A stretch of DNA of 34,424 nt from an uncultured Bacteroidota bacterium (GCA_902786595.1 CADADB010000022.1:1-34424); one strand, 5' to 3'. Numbered from the stretch's first letter, positions 8,016-19,100 are shown. Numbers and translations: made by a program. The notes: a model not told the origin generated them from the sequence alone.

Positions 8016-8267
8016 ATGAAAAAATTAGTTTGTGTTTTAGGATTTGCCCTGGCCGCATTGTTCTTGAACAGTTGCGGTATGAAGGAATGCAAATGTGTTG
8101 ATACGAATGTGACATTACAAAACGACAGTATATTAGTACATTACAGCAGAGTGGATACTGTGTATAATTATACTCGTTCGGATTGTGGAGAGTTTAACAA
8201 AGACGAAATGTTGGAATTGGATTCCCTTATGAAGTTACATCATACGATTGTTTGCGAGGAAAATTAA
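8016..8267 (+). CDS. Small Cys-rich lipoprotein, unknown
   Basis: This 83-residue protein has a signal peptide (MKKLVCVLGFALAALF) ending in lipobox FLNSC (Cys20). The mature part is about 63 residues and has four further cysteines (KECKC, SDCG and IVCEEN). They could form disulfides outside the cytoplasm. No family is recognised. It follows sufE by 12 bases and is followed by the dehydrogenase gene after 11 bases, so it may share their transcript. Confidence 0.7.
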   Translation: MKKLVCVLGFALAALFLNSCGMKECKCVDTNVTLQNDSILVHYSRVDTVYNYTRSDCGEFNKDEMLELDSLMKLHHTIVCEEN

Positions 8268-8278
8268 AGCGGGTGGAG

Positions 8279-9136
8279 ATGGCGAGTAGAGGAGTGGCGT
8301 TAGTAACCGGTGCGGACGGCGGCATGGGGCGCATCCATGTGAGGGAGCTGGCCAAAGCCGGTTATGAGGTGATTATGGCCGTAATTGACGAGAATGCGGC
8401 GCGCCCGGTGATGGAGGAAATTCAACGGGAAACCAACGGCACATTGCATTTGATGCCGGTGAATCTTGGCGATTTAGCCGATATCGTGCGCTTTGCCGAT
8501 GAGGTGAAGGCCCGTTTTCCATCTTTGCAGGTTCTGCTGAACAATGCCGGCGTGCTGCCCAGCAAACCCAAGAAGAGTGTCAACAACATAGAATTAACGA
8601 TGGCTGTCAACTATTTGGGACACTATACGTTAACCAATCTGTTGCACCCTATTATGGGCGAAGGCACGCGTATTGTGAGCATGATCTCCCTGTCGTATTT
8701 TCTTGGAAAGATAACACCGGAGCTGTTCAAGCCCAAGACAGAACGCGAATACAACCGGTTCAACGCCTACGGTAGCTCCAAGCTGGCGCTTTACTATTTT
8801 ATGCTCGACGCGTCTGAGGCCTGGAAAAATGAAGGTATATGCTTTAATGTTTCCGATCCTTTTATTGTGAGTACCAACATTATCCGGATGGATAACATAG
8901 TGGTGGACAAGCTTTGCGATTGGTTTTTCCGCCCGTTTATCAACACACCCGAGCAAGGTTCCGCCACCATGATGGCAGCGGCAATTGATCCCAAATACCA
9001 AGGGGTGACGGGTATGATTTTCAAGAACCGCAAAGTGGCGAAGCATAAAAAGAGATTCTATAACAACGTGGAGCAGCGTCAGTTATTAAGGACATTGACG
9101 GCGCAGCTACTCGAAGAAAACCATATTCGCTTATGA
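8279..9136 (+). CDS. Short-chain dehydrogenase/reductase (SDR), substrate unknown
   Basis: The 285-residue protein has a classical SDR Rossmann fold. The cofactor loop is TGADGGMGR (residues 10-18), NNAG is at 88-91, a serine lies in VSMISLSY (~133-140), and the catalytic pair is Y164/K168 in YGSSK. The long C-terminal part resembles WW-oxidoreductase/retinol-dehydrogenase-like SDRs, but the substrate cannot be read. I chose ATG 8279, which begins MASRGVALVTG, over TTG 8252. The longer form would add nine unusual residues and overlap the lipoprotein gene. The stop overlaps the next start as ATGA, so it is the first gene of a tightly coupled trio. Confidence 0.85.
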   Translation: MASRGVALVTGADGGMGRIHVRELAKAGYEVIMAVIDENAARPVMEEIQRETNGTLHLMPVNLGDLADIVRFADEVKARFPSLQVLLNNAGVLPSKPKKSVNNIELTMAVNYLGHYTLTNLLHPIMGEGTRIVSMISLSYFLGKITPELFKPKTEREYNRFNAYGSSKLALYYFMLDASEAWKNEGICFNVSDPFIVSTNIIRMDNIVVDKLCDWFFRPFINTPEQGSATMMAAAIDPKYQGVTGMIFKNRKVAKHKKRFYNNVEQRQLLRTLTAQLLEENHIRL

Positions 9137-10047
9137 TAATTCCGCCTTTTTTGACCATTGGTGACACCATCGCGCTGGCCGCGCCCGCCCGGAAAATCTC
9201 CAAAGAGGAAATTTTTCCGGCCGAGCAATGGTTGAAAAGTGTCGGTTTTAACGTTTTTTATGATGACAGACTTTTTGCCGAAGATCACCAGTTTGCGGGT
9301 AACGATGCCTTGCGGGCTGGTTATTTCCAAGATCTTTTGGACAGTGAAAGAGTAAACGCAATTTGGTGTGTAAGAGGCGGTTACGGATCTGCCCGCATCA
9401 TCGACCGCTTGGATTTCACCCGATTCCGCAAACACCCGAAATGGATCTGCGGATACAGCGACATTACCGTTTTCCATAACCACTTGCAGCATAAGCTCCA
9501 GACCGCTACATTGCATACCACTATGCCCATTAATGTTACGGAGAATAATACGCAAACAGCTGTTTGTCTGTCTTTTCTGGATGCCTTGACAGGCAAAACG
9601 CTGACGTATGAAATCGCCCCCCATTCGTTGTCGAGAACGAAACCGTTTTCAGGAATTTTAACAGGAGGGAACTTGTCGATGCTGTATTCTCTTATTGGTT
9701 CTCCGTCCGACATAGATACCACCGATAAGGTGCTGTTTATCGAGGATTTGGACGAATACCTATATCACATTGACCGAATGATGCTCAATTTGGAGCGAAG
9801 CGGCAAGCTTTCGCACGTTAAAGCATTGTTAGTCGGGCATTTGAGCGATATGCACGACAATACGGTGCCGTTTGGTAAAACGGCCGAAGAGATTGTAGCT
9901 GACCATTGTCAGAAATACGATTTTCCATTGGTTTTCAATGTGCCTGCCGGGCATCTTCCCGACAACCGCGCTTTCCGCATGGGTTGTCAAATAGAGGGTT
10001 TTATTAAAGACAATAAATTTATAATCAATAGTTTGAATCATGCTTAG
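9133..10047 (+). CDS. LD-carboxypeptidase, peptidase family S66
   Basis: S66 enzymes (LdcA, MccF) are cytoplasmic serine peptidases with a Ser-Glu-His triad. LdcA removes the terminal D-Ala from muropeptide tetrapeptides during peptidoglycan recycling. The triad can be placed: S109 in ICGYSDIT, E204 in LFIEDLDEY, and H274 in VPAGHLPDN. Other motifs are the N-terminal GDTIALAAPA, AIWCVRGGYGSARI and GGNLSMLYSLIG. The 304-residue length is normal. Recycling is the likely role; an MccF-like detoxifying role cannot be excluded by sequence reading. It overlaps the SDR stop by four bases and the acyltransferase start by eight. Confidence 0.92.
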   Translation: MIIPPFLTIGDTIALAAPARKISKEEIFPAEQWLKSVGFNVFYDDRLFAEDHQFAGNDALRAGYFQDLLDSERVNAIWCVRGGYGSARIIDRLDFTRFRKHPKWICGYSDITVFHNHLQHKLQTATLHTTMPINVTENNTQTAVCLSFLDALTGKTLTYEIAPHSLSRTKPFSGILTGGNLSMLYSLIGSPSDIDTTDKVLFIEDLDEYLYHIDRMMLNLERSGKLSHVKALLVGHLSDMHDNTVPFGKTAEEIVADHCQKYDFPLVFNVPAGHLPDNRAFRMGCQIEGFIKDNKFIINSLNHA

Positions 10048-10624
10048 CACTTTTCTGTTCAAATATATTTATCGAGTAAAACCGATTCCGTATCCGAATC
10101 CCGAAGGCACCATTCCCAAGAGCGTGCTGATGATGGCGCCGCACACCTCCATCATGGACTTCGTCATCGGTTTGGCGGCCATGCAGTATTATGATTTGCA
10201 CGCCAACACCATCATCAAAAAGGAGTTTTTCTTCTTCCCTTTGAATCTGTTACTGAAGAAGTTAGGGGGTATTCCGGTAGATCGGAAACATGCACGGAAT
10301 TTTGTGGAGTATGCCGCCAATGTCATTAAGGAAAGGGAACGTATCACACTGATTATCTGTCCGGAAGGCACACGCAAAAGAGTGGAGAGATGGAAACGGG
10401 GATTCTATCAAATCGCGATGGAGGCGGGCGTGCCCATCAGTTTGGGGTACATCGACTATAAAACCAGAACATGCGGCATCATGTCCATTTTCTATCCCAC
10501 GGGTGATTATGAAAAGGACATGCAGGAAATTTTAGCGCAATACTACGGCCTTGAGGGCTACCGCAAGGGAAGATTCAACTTGGAAGACAAGCCGCACGCC
10601 CATCCGGAATGGTACAAATTATAA
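10040..10624 (+). CDS. PlsC-like 1-acylglycerol-3-phosphate acyltransferase family protein
   Basis: Acyltransferases of this family transfer an acyl chain to lysophosphatidate or related acceptors at the cytoplasmic membrane. The 194-residue protein shows block I HTSIMD (H35-x4-D40), the block II-like GGIPVDRK, and block III CPEGTRKR with E109. The C-terminal part is short, as in small Bacteroidota PlsC relatives. The acceptor could be lysophosphatidate or another lipid such as an ornithine or glycine lipid. Eight bases overlap the peptidase gene upstream. Its end overlaps the end of the convergent aminotransferase gene by six bases, leaving no room for a terminator between them. Confidence 0.87.
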   Translation: MLSTFLFKYIYRVKPIPYPNPEGTIPKSVLMMAPHTSIMDFVIGLAAMQYYDLHANTIIKKEFFFFPLNLLLKKLGGIPVDRKHARNFVEYAANVIKERERITLIICPEGTRKRVERWKRGFYQIAMEAGVPISLGYIDYKTRTCGIMSIFYPTGDYEKDMQEILAQYYGLEGYRKGRFNLEDKPHAHPEWYKL

Positions 10625-11836
10625 CCCTGAATTTTCAGGAACAGATTCCTTCACAACACGGATGACCTCATTTACTTGTTCGTCCGTCAGGTCAAAATAG
10701 ACAGGCAAACTGATTTCACAAGCGTAATTCTTATAGGTGTTAGGATAATCTTCAATGCGATAACCTAATGTCTTATAAGCTGTTAGAAGAGGCAATGGGA
10801 TAAAATGCACATTGGTGGCCACTTCTTTGGATGCTATTTTCATGATGATGTCATTGCGTTGTTGTTCCGTGACATTATTCAAAAACAGGGTGAAAACGTG
10901 ATAGGACGATCTTTTTTCTGCCGTTTCAAACACAGGCATGCGGAATCTTTTGTCGTCTTTAAATGCTTGGTAGTAAGCGTCAAAAATCTTTTTTCTGCGG
11001 GGTAGGATAAGCTGGTCGTAGCGGGCGAGCTCCACCAGACCCATAGCAGCGGCGATGTCGGTCATGTTGCATTTGTGGCCGATGGAGCAGACATCATAGC
11101 GCCAGCTTCCTGCTTGTGTTTTGGTGAAGGCGTCTTTGGTTTGGCCGTGCAAAGAGTAAATGCAAAAGTCATGATAGAGTTCGTCGGGATTGAAGGGGGC
11201 GGGGAGATTGAAGCAGATGGCGCCGCCTTCTGCCGTGGTCAGGTTTTTGACAGCATGGAAGGAGAAAACGGTAATATCGGTCAACGCGCCGGTCTTTTTC
11301 CCTTTATATTGCGCACCGAGAGAGTGGGCGGCGTCAGAGAGAATCAAGATACGGCCCAGTTTCTCTTGGATGGGATTGCTCGGTTGGAATTTCTGTTTTA
11401 TGGAAGGTTGTTGGATAAAATCCAGGAGATGATCATAATTGCAGGGGAGACCGACGATATCCACAGGAATGATGGCTTTAGTGCGGGGGGTGATGGCATC
11501 GCGAAGATGTTTCACATCCATGAGCAGTTCGTCATTCACATCGACCATGACGGGTTTTGCGCCGCAGTGCAGAACCACTGCGGCCGTGGCGGTGTAGGTG
11601 TAGGCGGGTATAATCACCTCGTCGCCTTGGCCTATACCGAACCAATGCAGAACCAGTTCCAGACCGGCGGAAGCGGAATTGACGCACACCACGCGTTGAA
11701 TACCACAATATTCCGCAAGTTTCTGCTCAAAGAGCTTTGTCCTTGGACCTGTGGTGATCCATCCGGAGCGCAGCGTTGCGACAACCTCATCGATAATCGC
11801 GTCGTCAATATGAGGGGGAGAAAATGGTATTTTCAT
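10619..11836 (-). CDS. DegT/DnrJ/EryC1/StrS-family sugar aminotransferase
   Basis: These are PLP-dependent fold-type I aminotransferases that aminate nucleotide-linked keto sugars for surface polysaccharides. Motifs include SGWITTGPRT near residue 24, VNSASAGLEL, DEVIIPAYTYTAT, SDAAHSLGA (D168, H171), and the Schiff-base lysine K197 in FSFHAVKNLT followed by AEGGAI. A ~20-residue insertion at about 142-162 precedes the SDAAH motif. It starts one base after the porQ stop on the same strand, so it is the second gene of a porQ operon. The T9SS factor PorR and WbpE of Porphyromonas gingivalis belong to this family and help build the A-LPS that anchors T9SS cargo; assigning that role here is inference. 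Confidence 0.88.
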   Translation of the reverse strand: MKIPFSPPHIDDAIIDEVVATLRSGWITTGPRTKLFEQKLAEYCGIQRVVCVNSASAGLELVLHWFGIGQGDEVIIPAYTYTATAAVVLHCGAKPVMVDVNDELLMDVKHLRDAITPRTKAIIPVDIVGLPCNYDHLLDFIQQPSIKQKFQPSNPIQEKLGRILILSDAAHSLGAQYKGKKTGALTDITVFSFHAVKNLTTAEGGAICFNLPAPFNPDELYHDFCIYSLHGQTKDAFTKTQAGSWRYDVCSIGHKCNMTDIAAAMGLVELARYDQLILPRRKKIFDAYYQAFKDDKRFRMPVFETAEKRSSYHVFTLFLNNVTEQQRNDIIMKIASKEVATNVHFIPLPLLTAYKTLGYRIEDYPNTYKNYACEISLPVYFDLTDEQVNEVIRVVKESVPENSGL

Positions 11837-11837
11837 T

Positions 11838-12932
11838 TTAAGGGGTAATTCGTTCTAACTTTCTGGCTTTTCTTTCTTTATGGGTTTGGGCTAATTCTCC
11901 GAAATCAAAAGCGAGGTCAAAGCAGTTCGGCGTTGCCCTCACCGCGTAATGCTGTCTGGAGAATCCTACACGTATTCCTTTGATATTCAATTGAATGCCG
12001 TATGAAAATCCCGCCATGGATTTTCGGGACAGCACTTTCATTTCCTGATGTACATTGTGATTGTATGCCAATTGCAGCGAAAAATATTTGGAGGGTTCAA
12101 TCTCCAGTCCGAACACAAAATGCCGGAAAAAATTATCGGCAAACTGGGCCGCTTTAGAGGGATATTGGGGTTCGCCGGTGAACGCGTCAGTTTGGATGAA
12201 GGGGTTGTCCAGCCCGTAATAGCTCATATTCCAGCGGTACAGGGAGTGAAGGGTGATGTGGTAGCGTATGGGGACGTGCTGGAGCCGTTGGGAGAAGGCG
12301 AGCTGCAGATCGAAAGGAAGCATTTCCCGGTCACCGGGCGAATAGGGTTTCAGTTGCACGCCGATGTTTTTGGCCAATAAGGTAAGAGAAAGTTTCTTTT
12401 TCTCGTTGAAATAGCTGCCGGCCACATCCACTGCGATGCCGGCGGAGAAATAGGATTCATAGAAGCTGAAAATCGTTTTGAAGTTGGCGCCGATAGAGAA
12501 GTTGGGGGAGAGTTCCCGGCCCCAGCCGACAACCAGTGCATAGTCTCCGGCGGAGAAGTTTCCGGTTTCGTTTCCGTTTTCGTCGGCCCCGCGGAAAGAG
12601 CCGTAGTTGAGCCCGTAGATGCCGAAGGCGAAGCTGCCCGCTTTAGGGAATGTGTAGGAATATGTGGCGGCGATGGCGGTACTCTTCGTGAAATAGTCCG
12701 TAAAGTTAAGAGCGAGATTATTATGGTGGCGTTCGCTGATATAGGAAGGGTTGACTAAGATCAGTGCAGGATCATCATCGTGAACGGAAACCAAATTGCT
12801 ACCCAAGGCCATAATACGGGAGGAATAGTTGAATTTCAAGAAGTTATATACAAACCTCCCTCCTGTTTGCGCCTTGAGCTGCGACACCGTGGCCAACAGC
12901 AGACATACCCAAATTAGCAGTCGCTTTTTCAT
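11838..12932 (-). CDS. porQ: Type IX secretion system protein PorQ
   Basis: The 364-residue protein is an outer-membrane barrel of the FadL/PorV-like type. It has a signal peptide (LLIWVCLLLATVSQLKAQ) followed by the PorQ opening TGGRFVYNFLKFNYSSRIMA and then ALGSNLVSVHDDDPALILVN, a Met/Ala-Leu-Gly turn followed by an acidic loop and an NP motif. Repeated Gly/Tyr/Phe-rich strands follow (YSYTFPKAGSFAFGIYGLNY). PorQ works in the T9SS attachment step with the sortase-like PorU and PorZ at the cell surface. This fits the T9SS cargo genes at both ends of the window. A -7 box lies 14 bases upstream of the ATG. The aminotransferase gene follows after a single base. Confidence 0.85.
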   Translation of the reverse strand: MKKRLLIWVCLLLATVSQLKAQTGGRFVYNFLKFNYSSRIMALGSNLVSVHDDDPALILVNPSYISERHHNNLALNFTDYFTKSTAIAATYSYTFPKAGSFAFGIYGLNYGSFRGADENGNETGNFSAGDYALVVGWGRELSPNFSIGANFKTIFSFYESYFSAGIAVDVAGSYFNEKKKLSLTLLAKNIGVQLKPYSPGDREMLPFDLQLAFSQRLQHVPIRYHITLHSLYRWNMSYYGLDNPFIQTDAFTGEPQYPSKAAQFADNFFRHFVFGLEIEPSKYFSLQLAYNHNVHQEMKVLSRKSMAGFSYGIQLNIKGIRVGFSRQHYAVRATPNCFDLAFDFGELAQTHKERKARKLERITP

Positions 12933-12946
12933 ACGATTACAAACTG

Positions 12947-12954
12947 CAAAAATA
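12947..12954 (-). promoter_or_regulatory. -7 box TATTTTTG for porQ
   Basis: On the minus strand the box TATTTTTG lies 14 bases upstream of the porQ ATG, implying a very short leader. No -33 TTTG is evident. Confidence 0.6.
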
Positions 12955-13016
12955 ACAATTCTTCGGATTGTTTACGGCGGCTTTGCAGTTTTAAGAATTT
13001 TTAGGACAGGTTGTTA

Positions 13017-13595
13017 TTATTTCTTTTTTTCCACCGAGAACCCAAACTTGCCGAGAATTTCACCCAATGTGTAGTAATGCCCGTGGGAGTAGGTCACCAA
13101 GTCGGCGCGGCGAAGGTCTATGGCATCCGTTTTCGGTGAGAACAGCTTCTCGTTGACGTGGACGGCCACCACTTCGGCGAGGAACAGGTCGTGGCTGCCG
13201 AGCGGGATGATCTGTGTCACCTTGCATTCCAGATTTACCGGTGATTCCTCAATCATGGGAGCATCCACTTTTGTGGCGCGCACGGGAGTGAGTCCGGTTT
13301 CCACGAATTTGTTGTATTTTTTGCCTGAACGCACGCCGCACCAATCCGCATAAGGGGTCAATTGCTTGTTAACCAAGTTGATGACAAAAGCGCCTTCCTT
13401 TTTGATGATGTCGTAGGAGTGGCGTTCGGGGCGCACGGAAATAGAACACATGGGCGGGTCGGAGCACACCGTTCCCGCCCATGCGATGGTGATGATATTG
13501 TATTCGTCAAGGGTGCTGCCGCAGGAGACCATGACCACCGGAGTGGGGTTGAGCATGTTGCCCCCGCGCAACGTCCTTTTGCGGATTTTCCCCAT
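13017..13595 (-). CDS. Flavin reductase-like FMN-binding protein
   Basis: The 192-residue protein matches the flavin reductase-like (split-barrel) domain that binds FMN or FAD. The N-terminal NPTPVVMVSCG, the following NIITIAWAGTVCSDPPMCSI, SVRPERHSYD and GAFVINLV are family-typical, as is the later LGSHDLFLAEVVAVHVN. Members include NAD(P)H:flavin oxidoreductases and proteins of unknown substrate, so the electron acceptor is open. The C-terminus is lysine-rich. Its ATG shares one base with the TAA stop of the universal stress protein gene (TAATG), implying translational coupling within the guaB operon. Confidence 0.87.
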   Translation of the reverse strand: MGKIRKRTLRGGNMLNPTPVVMVSCGSTLDEYNIITIAWAGTVCSDPPMCSISVRPERHSYDIIKKEGAFVINLVNKQLTPYADWCGVRSGKKYNKFVETGLTPVRATKVDAPMIEESPVNLECKVTQIIPLGSHDLFLAEVVAVHVNEKLFSPKTDAIDLRRADLVTYSHGHYYTLGEILGKFGFSVEKKK

Positions 13596-14440
13596 TATCT
13601 GCCGAGACCTGCGGACTGAATGTTCGGGATAATCAGCAGCGGCATCTTGGAGGTGCTGAGGATTTCCGTCATGTTCGAGCTGGAGGTGAAGTCCGTTTCG
13701 CTCTCCTCACGCATGATGACGATCAAGTTGGAATCCAGTTCGTGAGCGTGATTCAGCAACGTCTGCACATAGTCTTTCTGCACCGTCAGCGGAATCATCT
13801 CGTGACGCACGTTGGCATCCTCGCACATGTCGGAAGCATGGCGCATCTGCACATTGATAATGTGGCGCGTGTCAGCGTTGTTCGGATAATAGACTCCGGC
13901 GATAGTGACCTTGGCGGCGAAACGTTTGGCCAGATAGGTGGCATAACGCATTTTCTGCAACGTCTCGAAGCTCAAATCGATAGGAGCATAGATGTTGTGC
14001 AGGTCGCGTTTGATTTCGATGTTCTCGCGCATGATCAGAATCGGAACTTTTGTGGCCTTGATCAGACGGTTGGCGTTATTGCCGATATAACCTTCCTCAA
14101 AACCGGAAGTACCATGCGTACCCATCACAATCATGGGATTGGACAGATTCGCGGCATATTTGGCAAGTTCCACATGCACTTTACCTTCCAGAATGACCGT
14201 GTTTACCTCTGTATTGGGCGACTCCATTCTACACATCTCTCTCCAATCCTCTAAGGAATGTTGAAGTTTCTGTATGTAATTGTCATCCTCATTTTCAGAG
14301 TTTTTGGTGACACCAGGGGTTTTCACCCACACCAGGTGCATGTCGGCGCCCGTTTTCAGGGCCAATGAGATTGCGTGGCGCAATGCGTTGAGGGAGCTGT
14401 TGGAAAAGTCAACGCCAACGACGATATTCTTGTTGTTCAT
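13595..14440 (-). CDS. Universal stress protein, two UspA domains
   Basis: The 281-residue protein is a tandem Usp. Domain 1 (about 1-145) starts IVVGVDFSNSSLNALRHAI and keeps the nucleotide-binding pattern GTHGTSGFEEGYIGNNANR, so it may bind ATP. Domain 2 (about 150-281) begins IYAPIDLSFETLQKMRYA. It ends with MREESETDFTSSSNMTEIL, in which the glycines of the binding motif are missing, so it is probably a non-binding partner domain. Usp proteins are cytoplasmic and induced by starvation or energy stress; the exact role is unknown. It follows guaB by 27 bases with no promoter visible and overlaps the flavin reductase gene by one base. Confidence 0.92.
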   Translation of the reverse strand: MNNKNIVVGVDFSNSSLNALRHAISLALKTGADMHLVWVKTPGVTKNSENEDDNYIQKLQHSLEDWREMCRMESPNTEVNTVILEGKVHVELAKYAANLSNPMIVMGTHGTSGFEEGYIGNNANRLIKATKVPILIMRENIEIKRDLHNIYAPIDLSFETLQKMRYATYLAKRFAAKVTIAGVYYPNNADTRHIINVQMRHASDMCEDANVRHEMIPLTVQKDYVQTLLNHAHELDSNLIVIMREESETDFTSSSNMTEILSTSKMPLLIIPNIQSAGLGR

Positions 14441-14467
14441 AACTTGTATTATTTGGTGATTACTAAT

Positions 14468-15958
<1,491 letters not shown>

Positions 15959-15969
15959 TTATTTTCGCG

Positions 15970-15977
15970 CAAAAATA
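15970..15977 (-). promoter_or_regulatory. -7 box TATTTTTG for guaB
   Basis: The minus-strand match to TAnnTTTG ends 23 bases upstream of the guaB ATG. No clear -33 element was found. Confidence 0.6.
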
Positions 15978-16063
15978 CGAAATTTTCAATATCGCCCGAT
16001 GTTAAATTTTTTTTCCGAAGAAAGAGTATGTATGACTATAACAATAACTATGACTATGACTGG

Positions 16064-16179
16064 CTGTTAGCTATTAGCTATTAGCTGGTCTGTTTTGTAT
16101 TCAAAAGCTAAAAGCTAATAGCCAATAGCCAATAGCCAATAGCTAATAGCCAATAGCCAAAAGCCAAAAGCTAATAGCC
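16064..16179. repeat. Inverted heptanucleotide array between the helicase end and guaB
   Basis: The right block, 16103-16179, is eleven unbroken 7-base units of consensus AAWAGCY. The left block, 16064-16084, is three units (CTGTTAG, CTATTAG, CTATTAG) in the opposite orientation. The 18-base spacer contains TGTTTTGTATT. The two blocks could fold into an imperfect hairpin. The helicase stop TAG (minus strand) lies inside the right block. Left of this, 16031-16062 shows a looser 6-base pattern (GACTAT/AACAAT). Confidence 0.88.
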
Positions 16180-19100
16180 GATATACAGGATTTCCGTTCG
16201 CACGTCCTGATACCCCATTTCCTGCATACACTCCTGATATTCTTTTAGTTGCGCTTCGTATTGAATACGATGTTCCTGACCGGTTTTATAGTCGATGATC
16301 ATCACGTGGTCGGGTTTGATGACCACACGGTCAGGCCGCCTCTCCTGGCCGTTTTTCGTGAGGATGGTGACCTCGTTTAACACCTGGTCGCCATCGTTGA
16401 GGTAGAAATACGGACGTAAACGGGAATCCTGTTCCGTACGTTCGAATAATCGGTGCAGCCGCGAGCGAATTTCTTCCGGCAGACCGTTTGTCATTTCATT
16501 GCGTTCCTCTTCTGTAGCAGGAAAGAGTGTTAATTTTTGCAAAAAATCGTGTATTTGCGTTCCAATGTCTTGTGATTCGGTGTTTGTTGCTGATAGATTG
16601 ATGTTGATGGAATCATTGTCGCAGAAGGTCAGCTTTGAGCAACACACTTGGAGATTTGAATTATTCGGTTGATTATCAGACGTTTTGGTTGGTTTTTGCC
16701 ATTGAAAATCACCGTAATAGTAGATGTTGTTTTGATTGTCGCAAATAGAGTTTTCAGAACTTTTTACAAATTTCTGTAACGCGTTTTTGATGTTCGTTTT
16801 TTCTTCTCCTTTCTTTTTGTTGTCTTTATTGTCGGGAAACTCGGCCAAAAGGTAGAGCATATCGCGGGCGCGGGTGAAATCAACATACCAAAGGTTGAGG
16901 TTGTCAAGATTTCTCTTATCCTCCTCGGTCTCATAATCATCCTGAAAATCAGAATATTTCATATTTTTTTCATGTTTCACATAGCAGCTTTCCTGGCTTC
17001 GCGCATCATTCACCCAGTAATAGGATTCACGGGAATTGGATGCGCTGCAATGGGTGATCACCACGGGAAATTCCATCCCTTTGGAAGCGTGGATGGTCAT
17101 CAGTTGCACGGCGTCAGACTTTCCGGACAGAGAGAGCCGCGGTATGGTTTCGCTGTAACGGTTTCGGTCGTCCCACCATGTTAAAAAAGCTGAAACGGAG
17201 GCCGTCTGAGATTGTTCGTATTCGTGTACCAGATCCAAAAAATCGGCAATGAAAGGATCTTCGCTGTTGTCAAACTGGTAGTATCGAATCATCTCCTTCA
17301 CGGCGAGAACGAACGGGTTCTTTGCCCAATCCGCCAGATGATGTGAAAAGTCCTGATTTGGAAACAGTTCATCCATAACAGAAAGAAATTCACCTTCTGT
17401 ATTTTTATGCAATGCGGTATGGAAATCCTGATGTTGTTTGGTGCAAAGATAATGTAAAATGGTGGTCTGCACCAATTTGTCTTTCGGATTAATCATCAAT
17501 CGCAATGTGCTGATTAACAAGTTAATACTTAGATTATCACAGAGTTGTAATGATTCGGTGGTGATAACAGGGACATCCGCCTGCAACAAACATTGCGCAA
17601 ACGCTTTGCATTTCGCCCTTCCGCTGAGCAGCACCGCCATATCACCGTAGGCATACCCGCGCTGTTTCGCATCCTTGACGGCATACAGCAGTTCCGCCTC
17701 TTCCGGTTTCAACTTCTTATATATATTCTCAATAAAATCCTCAGAGCATTCCGGCCAAACTTGATGTATGTCTTTGTAATCCTGCTTGTTATAACCAAAA
17801 ACTTGCACCAATCCGCCAGTTTTCAAGGGATTGACGAACTGCTCCACATCTCTGTAATAGTCGGTTTTGTCCAACGTTTCCGCGTAAAATTGGAAGAATC
17901 GGTTGTTGAACTCTATCACCGACGATTGTGAGCGGTAGTTGGTTTTCAAAGGGATAGAGCGGTAATCCGACTCGCCTTTCAACAGGGTGAAAATATCCTT
18001 TTCCGCAGGAGTGTTCTTCAAACGTTCATAATCCGACAGTCGGTAAAAAAGATCAACATCGCCGTTGCGGAAACGGTAGATGGACTGTTTCACATCGCCA
18101 AAAAGGATGACATTCCCATTTTCACTTAACGCTTCCACAATCAGTGGTTTTAAATCCTGCCACTGCATCAGGGAGGTGTCCTGAAACTCATCAATAAAGA
18201 AATGCCGGAAGAAGCTCAGCTTTTCAAAAAGCAGATCCCCGCCGGAATCGGAAATGGCATCGTTCAGCAGCGGGTTGCTTTCCGACAGAAAGAAGGAATC
18301 GGTTTGTTCCTTGATGGTTTCGATATGCTGCTGCAAGGCGGTCAACACCAAAAGGCGGTTGGCGTTTTTGGCCAGAACATAGTTGGTGAAGAAATTCTTC
18401 GCATATCCTATCACAATTTTTTGGATTTGCGAGAAAATATCTTTCACTCGTTCGGAATAATCTGCCCTCAAACTCTCTTTTCTCTCTTTCTCGTCCTTTC
18501 CACCCTTTTTCGGTGCGGAAAAGACCTTTTTTTCGTCCATTTCCTGCAAACACTTGCTCTCTGAAAATCCTTTTTCCAAGTTGAACGGATCATCCGCGAT
18601 GCGCGCAATATGCTTGTCCCAATTATACGTCCCGTTGGGCATCAAATCCTCTTTTTCGGCTTCTTTAAAAATGGCAAGAGCTTGTTTTACAAGATCTTCC
18701 AACTCTTTTTTGCATTGTTCCTGAATGAGCCGGCAATTCTTCTTCCATTGATCCACAACCTTTTCCAACTCCTCCATTTCAGGAATGTTTTTGATGTGGG
18801 GATGGCTTTTCTCCGTATCGTAGTAAAGGACGCCGAGTCCCTGCATCAGGAAACGGTTGATATTGGCGCTTCCCTTGTCCTCCAGCTCTTGCTCCAGCTC
18901 CTTCACCACCACACTGAGTTGTTGGTTATTGTTGGTTAAATCGCAGATATACTGTTCGATAGCCATGCGGAAGAAATCCGTCAGGTGGATTTGCACGGCA
19001 TAGTTCATACTGAGGTTGAGGTAGAGGGCGGAGGAACGGATCACGCGCTGGATGAAGCTGTCGATAGTGGTGATGCTGAAGCAGGCGTAATCGTATAAAA

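Noticed and set aside
8252-8278. TTG start extending the SDR into the lipoprotein gene
   Set aside because: The nine added residues do not look like an SDR N-terminus, while ATG 8279 gives the normal distance to the TGxxxGxG loop.
11075-11848. 257-codon open frame on the plus strand
   Set aside because: It is antisense to the DegT-type aminotransferase and shows no family motif.
16064-16179. CRISPR array
   Set aside because: The unit is only 7 bases with no spacers, and no cas gene is present in the window.
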